From Chloroflexota bacterium (lineage in GTDB: Bacteria > Chloroflexota > Dehalococcoidia > Lucifugimonadales > UBA1127): a DNA stretch of 15,591 bases. Location of the stretch: assembly GCA_028873745.1 (NCBI GenBank), contig JAPPNT010000118.1, positions 1 to 15,591 on the forward strand, read 5' to 3'. Shown one piece after another: positions 1-7,983 of the stretch. Positions within the stretch are counted from its first letter, which is position 1. Each line of letters starts with the position of its first letter. A model generated the notes under the pieces. That model did not search any database and was not told the origin of the DNA. It saw only the letters and a program-made list of their open reading frames with translations. A program made the translations under genes and the position numbers.

Positions 1-52
1 GGAGAGGGTAGCGGAGGCGGGGGAGATGGGGAACGGGACGGTGTCATGGGGT

Positions 53-77
53 GGGGGCAACCACAAGGGTTGCTCCT
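53..77. repeat. Dispersed intergenic palindrome, GCAACC type
   Basis: An inverted repeat pairs GCAACC (57-62) with GGTTGC (68-73) around a five-base loop; flanking bases extend the stem with one G-T pair. The wording on the minus strand, GTAGGAGCAACCCTTGTGG, is of a kind I associate with high-copy intergenic repeats in environmental bacterial genomes. That is recollection, not a search. No open reading frame with family support crosses it. It may act as a bidirectional transcript end for the lipoprotein gene next to it. Confidence 0.5.
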
Positions 78-106
78 ACGGACGTGGGCGCCCCCTTCCA
101 GAACCT

Positions 107-141
107 CAAGGACAGGCCCTTCGAGAGGCTCAGGGCGAACG
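107..141. repeat. Dispersed intergenic repeat (FALSLSKG-type)
   Basis: Read on the minus strand in one frame this stretch gives the peptide PFALSLSKG, a well-known signature of a dispersed noncoding repeat that is often mis-translated in draft genomes. It contains a stem GCCCT (116-120) with AGGGC (132-136) and an inner GAG/CTC pair. It begins 7 bases beyond the stop codon of the lipoprotein gene, a usual position for such elements, and could serve as its terminator. A further palindrome, GGGCGCCC, lies at 86-93 between this repeat and the previous one. Confidence 0.6.
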
Positions 142-147
142 GGGGGG

Positions 148-2505
148 TTAGGGCAGCAGCAGACCCACCTCTCGGAGCTCCGGCGATCCCTCGTTCCAGT
201 ACGGCAGGCCGGGGATGAGGCGCGCCGACACGATGGACTCGATGGCGCCGATCTGGGCGGTCACGGTCCGCATCATACGGTTCACGTACAGCCTTGCCTG
301 GCCGGGGGAGAATGCCGACAAGTATTCGTAGACCTCCCTCGCCGTCTGAGCGGGCATGGCCAGATTGTTCAGCAGGACGGTGCGCTGCGGCCGGAGCTCC
401 GGGTCCGAGAGGATGGCGAGCCACAGGAGGAGCTGGCCGCGCGCGTGCTCGCTGGTCTCCGCTCGGGCACGCAGGTTGCCGATACGCATCTCGACGAAGA
501 CCTCGTAGCCGTTGAGGCGCGGGTAGAGCAGCAGGTCAAGGCCGGCGAGGGACTCCAGCGTCCGGAAGAAGGCGACCTGATGGGCGTAGGCCTGCGCCTC
601 TCGAATGGCGACGACGTCGAGGTTGACCTGGTCGTTCAGCGACGGGTTGGTGCGCGCCTGCCGGAAATGCCCAAGCTCGTGCGCGAGAGTGCTCAGGACC
701 TCCATGGGCGTCCTGTCCGAGCGGGAGACGATGCGTGACGCGCCGCGCCATTCCGAGTAGTACCCCGCGAAGCCCTTGGCCTCCGTGCAGCGCGCCAGGT
801 AGACGGTGCGGATGCTGGCGGACAGCGTGGGAGCAACATCGCCGCACTCCGCGTCAACCCACGCCTCGAACTCCTCGTCCGTGAGGATGCTGATGCCGAA
901 GGACTCCTCCGACAGCGAACGGTTGTAGAGGCTGCGGTAGACGAGGTCGACGACGTCGATCACGCCCTGCCGAAGCTCCGGGGTCGTGCTAAGGGGCGCC
1001 GCGGACGACCGGATGTCCTCGAGCAGGGCAAGACGGCGGCGGCGCTCGGCCTCGTCCAGCGTGGAGTCGCCGCGCGGCGGGGCGAACCCGGTGCGCCAGT
1101 TGACGGGCACGCGCGAGACGGTGGCGATAGAGCCGTCGGCCATGCGGACGCGCAACTCGACGGTGTGGATGCCCTGGGCGAAGGCGGCGGGTACGGGCTC
1201 GTCGACGAGGAGATCAATGGCGCCGGCGGCGAGGGACTCGCGCTCCCACGTGTGCACGACTTCACCGCTGACCAGAAGCTCGATGGCGTAGGGCGAGCGC
1301 ACCGCACCACCGTGGTTTTTCATCGCCCAGTTCACGAAGGCCTGGGAGCTCAGGTAGGCGGCGCCCGGCAGCGACGTTTCACCGCGGTAGCCGCTCACAA
1401 CCAGGGAGCCGGACCAGCCCGACGGGATGTACGGCAGTATGGCGGGCGCCCCGTCGACGGTCGTCGGCCCCGAATTGGAGTCCGCAAGGGCAGGGCCGGC
1501 CCAGTTGAAGTCCACCGACACGGTGTTGTCCGTCTCATCCGCCTCTTGCACCAGCCCGGTCGGGTCCAGCTCCAGCGTGAGCGTGTGCCGGCCGGGGCTC
1601 ACGTAGATCGTGTCAAGCAAGTGCGCCCAGGGTGGCGTCACGACGGCCTCGTGGGCGATGAGGCCATGCTGGTTGAACTTCGTCACCAGCACGCCGTCGA
1701 GGTAGACATAGACGAGGAAGAAGCGGCTGATGCTGGAGAGGCCGCCATTGTTGTAGGCGATCTCGAGTGACGGGGTAGCGGTCAGCGCGGCGTTGGCGCT
1801 GCGGGGCACTCCCTGAAGCCGGATGGAGTCATCCCAACCCTCGGGGAGGTACGGCTTCAGGTTGGGCAGACGCGTCGGCGCGAGGGTGGTCTGGAGGTCG
1901 TCGACGGGCATCTCCGGCCAGTCAAAGGAGACGGCCACGTTGTTCTCGGGCGTGTCCAGCGGCTGGAGGTAGCCGGTCGAGTCGACGATGAGCTGCAGCA
2001 CGTGGGGACCGGCGGCGAGATTGGCGCGAATCGGCAGGTCGGCCCAGTCGCGGATGGTCTGCACCTCGCCAACGTCGAGGCCGGTGGCGGCAAGCCAACG
2101 CTCGACCGGGACGCCGTCGACGACGAGGTCGACGGAGAAGGGCAGGTCCGCGTCCTCGGAGCCGGTGTTGGTGACGGCCCAGCTGACGTACATGAGGCCG
2201 TCGGGGCCGATGGGACCGCTCTCGGTTGCGTTTGGCTGGCCCGAGACGATCAGGGACGCAGACCAGCCCTCGGGCGTCGCGGGGCGCAGTGAGACATAGG
2301 ACGGGGACGGGCGCACGCGCGGGGTGCCGGTGGGCACGGGGGTCGCGGTGTCAAACGGAATGGGCGACGGCGACGGCAAGGGCGCCAACGGTGTGGGCGT
2401 AGGCCCGGGGGAAACAACGGCTGTCGTGCCATCGCAGCCAAAGGCTAGCAATACAAGCGACACTGCCAAGGCTGCCAGCGCGAACGCCGGCCTCGACTTG
2501 ACCAT
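148..2505 (-). CDS. Secreted lipoprotein, three CARDB-like modules plus HELGH metallopeptidase domain
   Basis: The 785-residue protein starts with a lipoprotein-type signal: basic MVKSR, a hydrophobic stretch, then AFGC with Cys24 as the likely lipidated residue. Residues 25-70 are a Pro/Thr/Ser-rich linker. Three related beta-rich modules follow (about 72-196, 214-337 and 355-475). Each opens with a P-E/S-GW segment, and the first two close with a T/D-E-N/D-N-x-V-x-V-x-F-x-W pattern; this resembles CARDB adhesion-like domains. The C-terminal part carries H609-E-L-G-H613 and, 22 residues on, E636-A-Q-A, the layout of a gluzincin zinc peptidase (H, H, E ligands, E610 catalytic). Cys554 and Cys573 are the only other cysteines and could form a disulfide. 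Function and substrate are unknown; an anchored extracellular protease is inferred. Only a weak ribosome site (AGGG) precedes the ATG. A truncated zinc site cannot be excluded without a structure. Confidence 0.85.
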   Translation of the reverse strand: MVKSRPAFALAALAVSLVLLAFGCDGTTAVVSPGPTPTPLAPLPSPSPIPFDTATPVPTGTPRVRPSPSYVSLRPATPEGWSASLIVSGQPNATESGPIGPDGLMYVSWAVTNTGSEDADLPFSVDLVVDGVPVERWLAATGLDVGEVQTIRDWADLPIRANLAAGPHVLQLIVDSTGYLQPLDTPENNVAVSFDWPEMPVDDLQTTLAPTRLPNLKPYLPEGWDDSIRLQGVPRSANAALTATPSLEIAYNNGGLSSISRFFLVYVYLDGVLVTKFNQHGLIAHEAVVTPPWAHLLDTIYVSPGRHTLTLELDPTGLVQEADETDNTVSVDFNWAGPALADSNSGPTTVDGAPAILPYIPSGWSGSLVVSGYRGETSLPGAAYLSSQAFVNWAMKNHGGAVRSPYAIELLVSGEVVHTWERESLAAGAIDLLVDEPVPAAFAQGIHTVELRVRMADGSIATVSRVPVNWRTGFAPPRGDSTLDEAERRRRLALLEDIRSSAAPLSTTPELRQGVIDVVDLVYRSLYNRSLSEESFGISILTDEEFEAWVDAECGDVAPTLSASIRTVYLARCTEAKGFAGYYSEWRGASRIVSRSDRTPMEVLSTLAHELGHFRQARTNPSLNDQVNLDVVAIREAQAYAHQVAFFRTLESLAGLDLLLYPRLNGYEVFVEMRIGNLRARAETSEHARGQLLLWLAILSDPELRPQRTVLLNNLAMPAQTAREVYEYLSAFSPGQARLYVNRMMRTVTAQIGAIESIVSARLIPGLPYWNEGSPELREVGLLLP

Positions 2506-2530
2506 GAGGCCCTGCCTTGTTATCTACAGC

Positions 2531-2569
2531 GGTAGTACTGAAAGGGAACGGGGACGTCCCCAGTGTACC
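2531..2569. repeat. Palindrome GGGGACGTCCCC within a longer imperfect hairpin
   Basis: A perfect 12-base palindrome, GGGGACGTCCCC, occupies 2550-2561. It is embedded in a longer imperfect inverted repeat between 2531-2540 (GGTAGTACTG) and 2561-2569 (CAGTGTACC). It lies 45-56 bases upstream of the lipoprotein start codon and downstream of the pyrophosphatase. It could be a REP-like dispersed element of the kind mobilised by REP-associated tyrosine transposases, an operator for the lipoprotein gene, or both. The sequence alone does not decide. Confidence 0.5.
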
Positions 2570-2612
2570 ACTCCGCTATCCGTGGAGCGCTGTGCGCCCC
2601 ATGCTTCTTCGA

Positions 2613-2637
2613 GTGGGCCGATGCGTCACCGACCCAC
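2613..2637. terminator. Interrupted hairpin after the pyrophosphatase gene
   Basis: GTGGG (2613-2617) pairs with CCCAC (2633-2637). Inside this, CG pairs with CG and TG with CA, with single mismatches between the blocks and a loop of three. The centre is 27 bases past the stop codon of the minus-strand pyrophosphatase gene. No clear U-tract follows, so it would be a weak or factor-dependent terminator, or an mRNA 3'-end stabiliser. Confidence 0.35.
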
Positions 2638-2651
2638 CTATCGACAATAGC

Positions 2652-4712
<2,061 letters not shown>

Positions 4713-4760
4713 GGGAGTCACCTCCGTATCGCAATTAGAGCCTATTCCAAGCAATTGCGA

Positions 4761-4789
4761 AAAGTATCACGAAATTCGTCACGGGTCAA
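4761..4789 (-). promoter_or_regulatory. Candidate promoter for the pyrophosphatase gene
   Basis: On the minus strand TTGACC (4789-4784) is followed after 17 bases by TACTTT (4766-4761), which keeps the first, second and last bases of a sigma-70-type -10 box. The predicted start near 4754 gives a leader of about 40 bases with the GGAGG site. An alternative nearer the gene is TTCGCA (4761-4756), 16 bases, TCTAAT (4739-4734), which would give a leader of about 15 bases. Either or both could be used. Confidence 0.4.
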
Positions 4790-4823
4790 GGAATTTGCGG
4801 CTCGCCGCTGCCCTCTCAGCCGC

Positions 4824-4829
4824 TATACT
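4824..4829 (+). promoter_or_regulatory. Candidate -10 box TATACT for the first cupin gene
   Basis: TATACT lies 58 bases before the cupin ATG in the divergent intergenic region. No good -35 hexamer is found at 16-18 bases upstream; TTGCGG at 4795-4800 is too far away. The call rests on the -10 match and position only. Confidence 0.3.
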
Positions 4830-4887
4830 GCAGTCTGCGCCGGCCGCTACTCGCGCGGCGCGTACACCTCTGTAGGGAGGCATCGCA

Positions 4888-5289
4888 ATGCACGTCACGC
4901 GCATTTACACCGGAGACGACGGGAAGTCCCATTTTCAGGAAGTAGAGCTGGACTTCAACCCGAGAGGGGACGGGCAGTCGGAGGCTACGCAGCCCGCAAA
5001 CGCCAGGCATGCCTTCTTCACTCGGCAGTCGGCCGACTACGTGCTCGACTGGCACTGCGCGCCGGGGCGGCAGTACGTCATCACGCTGGACGGCGAGGGG
5101 GAGATCGAGGTGGGCGACGGCTCGACCAAGCGGTTCGGGCCCGGCGACGTGCTGCTCGCGGAGGACCTGACGGGGCAGGGGCACGTCACGCGCGTTGTGG
5201 GCGGCAAGCCGGGGCCTTTTTTGTGGGGGCCGGTGGTTTCGGGGGGGGGGGGGGTGAAGGTAATTGACAGAGCGGTCACGGGAAGATAG
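4888..5289 (+). CDS. Small cupin-domain protein (paralogue of the gene at 6052-6384)
   Basis: The 133-residue protein is a single-domain cupin. It shows W55-H56, then a beta-barrel run with G69-E-G, P85-G-D and E92-D-L-T-G-Q-G-H99, where the histidines are candidate metal ligands. GGGAGG seven bases before the ATG fixes the start. Residues 63-99 align without gaps to residues 57-93 of the second cupin with 18 of 37 identical, and both have an N-terminal Y-x4-G-x-S-H. Such proteins are usually small-molecule binding or isomerase-like; no substrate can be named. The last 15 residues are encoded by a run of 14 G and the following bases. One G fewer would put TGA directly after the run, ending the protein at the point where the cupin fold is already complete. 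The true C terminus is therefore uncertain. Confidence 0.8.
   Translation: MHVTRIYTGDDGKSHFQEVELDFNPRGDGQSEATQPANARHAFFTRQSADYVLDWHCAPGRQYVITLDGEGEIEVGDGSTKRFGPGDVLLAEDLTGQGHVTRVVGGKPGPFLWGPVVSGGGGVKVIDRAVTGR
5241..5254 (+). repeat. Homopolymer run of 14 G at the end of the cupin gene
   Basis: Fourteen consecutive G follow TTTC. In the printed frame the gene continues as GGGG-VKVIDRAVTGR and stops at TAG (5287-5289). With 13 G it would stop at TGA at once; with 15 G it would read GGGGG-EGN and stop. Runs of this length are prone both to sequencing or assembly error and to replication slippage. Confidence 0.9.
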
Positions 5290-5292
5290 TCT
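5264..5292 (+). promoter_or_regulatory. Promoter for the NYN-domain gene
   Basis: A perfect -35 hexamer TTGACA (5264-5269) is followed after exactly 17 bases by TAGTCT (5287-5292), which keeps the first, second and last bases of the -10 consensus. The predicted transcription start is near 5299, just before the first hairpin of the leader. In the printed frame the promoter overlaps the last codons of the cupin gene. Confidence 0.5.
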
Positions 5293-5304
5293 TATACATG
5301 CCCC

Positions 5305-5357
5305 CCCTACCGCTTCGCCGGTAGGGTCGAGACCGCCCTCGGGCGGTCTCTGTCTTT
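5305..5357 (+). terminator. Two tandem hairpins, second terminator-like, in the NYN gene leader
   Basis: Hairpin 1 pairs CCCTACCG (5305-5312) with CGGTAGGG (5319-5326) around a six-base loop. Hairpin 2 pairs GAGACCGCCC (5329-5338) with GGGCGGTCTC (5341-5350), a ten-base perfect stem, and is followed by TGTCTTT. The simplest reading is a rho-independent terminator for the cupin gene. The promoter at 5264-5292 would however place both hairpins inside the NYN transcript, and only 20 bases separate hairpin 2 from the NYN start codon. They may therefore be a leader or attenuator. Confidence 0.65.
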
Positions 5358-5370
5358 CCGTGAGGCAGCA

Positions 5371-6000
5371 TTGATCACCAACGTCTACATTGATGGCTTT
5401 AACCTCTACTATCGTGCTCTTCGGGGCACTCCATTTAAGTGGTTAGACCTGCAGCAGCTAGCTCAGGCCCTTTTCCCCGGAGATACTATTCAGCGCGTCT
5501 CCTACTTCACAGCTCTCCTAGACGCGCGGCCTGAAGATCCGAGTAAACCCCGTCGTCAACTTGTGTACTTGAGGGCTCTGGCTACCTTGCCTAACCTCTC
5601 CATCCATTACGGAGCTTTCCGGTCCGGGACCAAGCGTCGTCCGTTGGTCCGGTCACTGCCGGGGCTGCCCAATTACGTAGAGGTTTGGGACACGGAGGAG
5701 AAGGGATCGGATGTCAACTTGGCCACCCGGTTGCTTGTAGACGGGTTCAACAGGGAGTACCAGCAGGCGGTCGTAGTTTCCAACGACGCCGACTTCGCAG
5801 GCGCAATGCAATACGTGCGCGACGGGCTGGGGCTGCGCGTCACCCTGGTCAATCCCGACCCCAAGACACCGAGTCCCAGGTCTCTGACCAATGCTGCGAC
5901 CTACGTAAGGCGTCTTTGGCGAAGCCATCTGCGACGGAGCCAGTTCCATGACCGCATCGCTGACGCGCAAGGGGTGATCAGCAAGCCTTTGGGGTGGTAA
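5371..6000 (+). CDS. NYN-domain (PIN-like) ribonuclease-family protein
   Basis: The 209-residue protein has the layout of the NYN/LabA (formerly DUF88) family, PIN-fold metal-dependent ribonucleases. Its acidic and polar active-site positions are present: Y6-I-D8-G-F-N11 at the N terminus, G-S-D114-V-N in the middle, and S-N-D139-A-D141-F near the end of the domain. Residues from about 175 on are basic (RRLWRSHLRRSQ), suggesting nucleic-acid contact. The start is TTG at 5371 with GAGG five bases before it; no in-frame ATG gives a complete domain. Base composition differs from its neighbours: 5401-5460 holds 30 G/C in 60 against 48 in 60 at 13501-13560 in thiL. This supports acquisition by transfer. 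The gene is convergent with the second cupin. The RNA target is unknown; the toxin-like role seen for some PIN proteins is not supported, as no antitoxin gene adjoins it. Confidence 0.85.
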   Translation: MITNVYIDGFNLYYRALRGTPFKWLDLQQLAQALFPGDTIQRVSYFTALLDARPEDPSKPRRQLVYLRALATLPNLSIHYGAFRSGTKRRPLVRSLPGLPNYVEVWDTEEKGSDVNLATRLLVDGFNREYQQAVVVSNDADFAGAMQYVRDGLGLRVTLVNPDPKTPSPRSLTNAATYVRRLWRSHLRRSQFHDRIADAQGVISKPLGW

Positions 6001-6033
6001 CAGAGGCGGCACGGAGCGCCTTGAGCACTGGAC

Positions 6034-6050
6034 GGGGCCTCGCTTGCCCC
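6034..6050. terminator. Weak hairpin between convergent genes
   Basis: GGGGC (6034-6038) pairs with GCCCC (6046-6050) around a seven-base loop, in the 51-base gap between the convergent NYN and second cupin genes. There is no U-tract on either side, so termination is inferred from position only. Confidence 0.3.
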
Positions 6051-6051
6051 C

Positions 6052-6384
6052 TTAGTCCTTCAGCATCATGATGAACTGCGTGCATTCCGTTAAGTCCTCA
6101 TGGGTGTGGCCCTTGCCGTGGATGTCTTCCATCAGGCGGACGTCGCCGGGGTGGAAGACCTGCTTTGTGCCGTCGCTGAGGCCGATCTCGATGTCGCCGA
6201 CGAGCTGGATGATTAGGCGGCGCTCCGGGAGCGGGTGGAAGTCCATCCAGCGGAGGTCGGCGTAGTGGCGAATGCCCGCTTCCGTGATGTTGTTGAAGGC
6301 CTCGAGGTACCTGTGGTCGTCCAGCGAGAGCGGCTCTATGTGGCTCTCGCCGTTCTCGTCCGGGTAGACGCGGTACATGGCCAT
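6052..6384 (-). CDS. Second small cupin-domain protein
   Basis: This 110-residue single-domain cupin has candidate ligands H50 (W46-M-D-F-H) and H93/H95 (E86-D-I-H-G-K-G-H-T-H). Of the aligned 37-residue core, 18 positions are identical to the first cupin at 4888, so the pair are paralogues. It ends cleanly at residue 110 after a final beta strand, which is a useful guide to where the first cupin should end. ATG at 6384 is chosen because GGAAGGAG lies seven bases upstream; the longer 130-residue reading adds 20 residues that do not resemble the fold. It is the last gene of a probable operon with the acetyltransferase (47-base gap) and the FAH-family enzyme. The context suggests a role in small-molecule metabolism; the substrate is unknown. 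Confidence 0.85.
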   Translation of the reverse strand: MAMYRVYPDENGESHIEPLSLDDHRYLEAFNNITEAGIRHYADLRWMDFHPLPERRLIIQLVGDIEIGLSDGTKQVFHPGDVRLMEDIHGKGHTHEDLTECTQFIMMLKD

Positions 6385-6431
6385 GTTCGTGCTCCTTCCG
6401 TCATGCGGCGGTTGTCCGGTCCCGTTGTGCG

Positions 6432-6974
6432 TCAAGGCCGCCAATCGTCCTTCAGGACCGCATACAACACGTTGTCGAGGGTTTCGCCTTCTTTCATGCT
6501 GGCCTTGCGCAACAGGCCCTCGCGCTGGAAGCCGGCCTTCTCCAGCACCCGCGCTGACGCTTGGTTGCGGGCGAAGATGTGCGCTTCGAGGCGGGTCAGT
6601 CCGAGGGTTTCGAATGCGTACGTCGTCATGGCCTTCACGGCGGTCGTCGCGATGCCGCGGCCCCAGAAGGGCTGGCCCAGCCAGTAGCCGATCTCCGCCG
6701 AGTGCCGGTAGTCGGCGTCACGGAGCGTCAGGCCGACGCTGCCTATTGGGCCTTCGGGGTCGCAGATAGCGAAGGTTGAGAGCGTGGTCCGTTTCGCATT
6801 GAGCGCGATCCACTCACCGGCGTCGGCGTGGGTGTAGGGGTGCGGGAAGCGGTCGTAGAGCTGCCGCCAGACGTCGTAGTCGTTAGCCAGCGTTACGAAC
6901 CGCTCCCTGTCGGCGTTTTCCCACGCCGACACCCAGTCGCGCAGAACCAGGCCGTCACCAAGGTCGATGTCCAT
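6432..6974 (-). CDS. GNAT-family N-acetyltransferase, RimJ/RimL-like
   Basis: The 180-residue product has the RimJ/RimL-type GNAT fold: an opening strand G-L-V-L-R-D-W, the F-P-H-P-Y-T motif common in this subgroup, G-Y-W-L-G-Q-P-F-W before the acetyl-CoA-binding loop, the loop itself G-R-G-I-A-T-T-A, and the late N-x-A-S-x-R-V-L-E-K-A-G-F signature. Members acetylate N termini of ribosomal proteins or small amines; the target here is not predictable. ATG at 6974 is 13 bases after the stop of the FAH-family gene, so the two are probably co-transcribed. The ribosome site is poor (GGTC), which suggests translational coupling. An upstream ATG at 7034 would overlap the FAH gene and add 20 unrelated residues. 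Confidence 0.88.
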   Translation of the reverse strand: MDIDLGDGLVLRDWVSAWENADRERFVTLANDYDVWRQLYDRFPHPYTHADAGEWIALNAKRTTLSTFAICDPEGPIGSVGLTLRDADYRHSAEIGYWLGQPFWGRGIATTAVKAMTTYAFETLGLTRLEAHIFARNQASARVLEKAGFQREGLLRKASMKEGETLDNVLYAVLKDDWRP

Positions 6975-6987
6975 GACCAATGGACAA

Positions 6988-7917
6988 CTAGCCCGCAGGA
7001 AGGGGCCGCGACTGCCTGCCGGGGCCGCCGGCACCCTCGCGAATGTCCTTGGCGGTCGCTTCGTCGACGCCCTTGGGCCAGCGACGCTTCAACGGGTCGC
7101 TCACCGTGAAGGTGAAGCTGCCGATGCCTTCGATGCCCATTTCGATGGTCTCGCCGTCCTGCATGGCGCCAAGGCCCTGGTGGTTGGTGCCCATGAATAG
7201 GACGTCGCCCGGGCTGATCTCTTCGATCGACGCAACGTACTCAATAGACTCTGCGATGGAGTGCGCAAGGTCGCTTGTGTTGTAGTTGGGGCGAATCTCC
7301 CCGTCGACGCTGAGGGTGACCTGCAGGTTCTCAGGGTCAGCAATCTCGTCCTTTGTCACGATACAGGGGCCCATGGGGCAAAAGGTGTCGTAGGACTTGT
7401 GCTCGGAGATGGGCATCGTGTTTGGCACGCGCCCGCCGCCGCCGGACATGCGCGCCGATACGTCAACGCCGGCGGTGTAGCCGAAGACGTGGTCCATTGC
7501 CTCCGAGGCGGGGATGTCCTTGCCACCCTTGCCGAAGACCAGCAAGAGCTCAGCCTCATGGTGGAAGATGTTGGCGTCTACGTCCGGGAGGATGACGGTG
7601 TCGCCGGGGCCGATGATGCTGTCGAGGGACTTGGTGAAGCCCCACATGGGCGAGGGCTCGCGGGCGCCGAACTCACGGTAGTTGCCGCCCATGCAGAGGA
7701 TCTTGTTCGGGCGCGGCAGCGGCGAACGGAGCTGCGCGCCAGCCACCGGCGTCCCGGACGCGGCGCGGGCCTCGAGCTGCGACTTGAGGCTGTCAAAGTT
7801 GGTGATGAGGTGGACCATCGCGGCCTGGCCACCGCCGGGAGCGAGGTCGCTGACGTCGACGACGCCGTTGCCGGTGAGGATACCGGGCTGGTTGTCGTTG
7901 TACATGACTAGCTTCAT
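6988..7917 (-). CDS. Fumarylacetoacetate hydrolase (FAH) family enzyme
   Basis: The 309-residue protein has a short N-terminal lid domain and a C-terminal FAH catalytic domain. The divalent-metal ligands are E121-A-E123 in HHEAEL and D152 in AGVDVSAR; their spacing (E-x-E-x28-D) matches small FAH-family members such as FAHD1. The substrate loop K-S-Y-D-T-F-C-P-M-G-P and the closing strand G-D-V-L-F-M-G-T are also typical. The family cleaves or isomerises acylpyruvates and related 2-oxo acids (acylpyruvase, oxaloacetate decarboxylase, HpcE/HpaG-type hydratase), so an exact reaction cannot be assigned. AAAGGAGG five bases before ATG 7917 fixes the start, shorter by 7 residues than the longest reading frame. 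It is the first gene of the FAH, acetyltransferase, cupin set; a cupin beside an FAH-family enzyme suggests catabolism of an aromatic or sugar-acid compound, by inference. Confidence 0.9.
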   Translation of the reverse strand: MKLVMYNDNQPGILTGNGVVDVSDLAPGGGQAAMVHLITNFDSLKSQLEARAASGTPVAGAQLRSPLPRPNKILCMGGNYREFGAREPSPMWGFTKSLDSIIGPGDTVILPDVDANIFHHEAELLLVFGKGGKDIPASEAMDHVFGYTAGVDVSARMSGGGGRVPNTMPISEHKSYDTFCPMGPCIVTKDEIADPENLQVTLSVDGEIRPNYNTSDLAHSIAESIEYVASIEEISPGDVLFMGTNHQGLGAMQDGETIEMGIEGIGSFTFTVSDPLKRRWPKGVDEATAKDIREGAGGPGRQSRPLPAG

Positions 7918-7962
7918 GGGTTCCTCCTTTTCTTTCATTAACCACCGACATTACTTCGATCC

Positions 7963-7977
7963 GTAGTGGCTCACTAC
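7963..7977. terminator. Small stem-loop between the GIY-YIG and FAH-family genes
   Basis: GTAGTG (7963-7968) pairs with CACTAC (7972-7977) around a three-base loop in the 66-base gap between two genes of the same direction. No U-tract follows on the minus strand. It may end part of the upstream transcript or be without function. Confidence 0.25.
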
Positions 7978-7983
7978 CAATGT

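Noticed and set aside
5371..6000. Toxin-antitoxin or defence module around the NYN gene
   Set aside because: No small antitoxin-like partner adjoins it; neighbours are a cupin on each side, and no other defence-type domain is found nearby.
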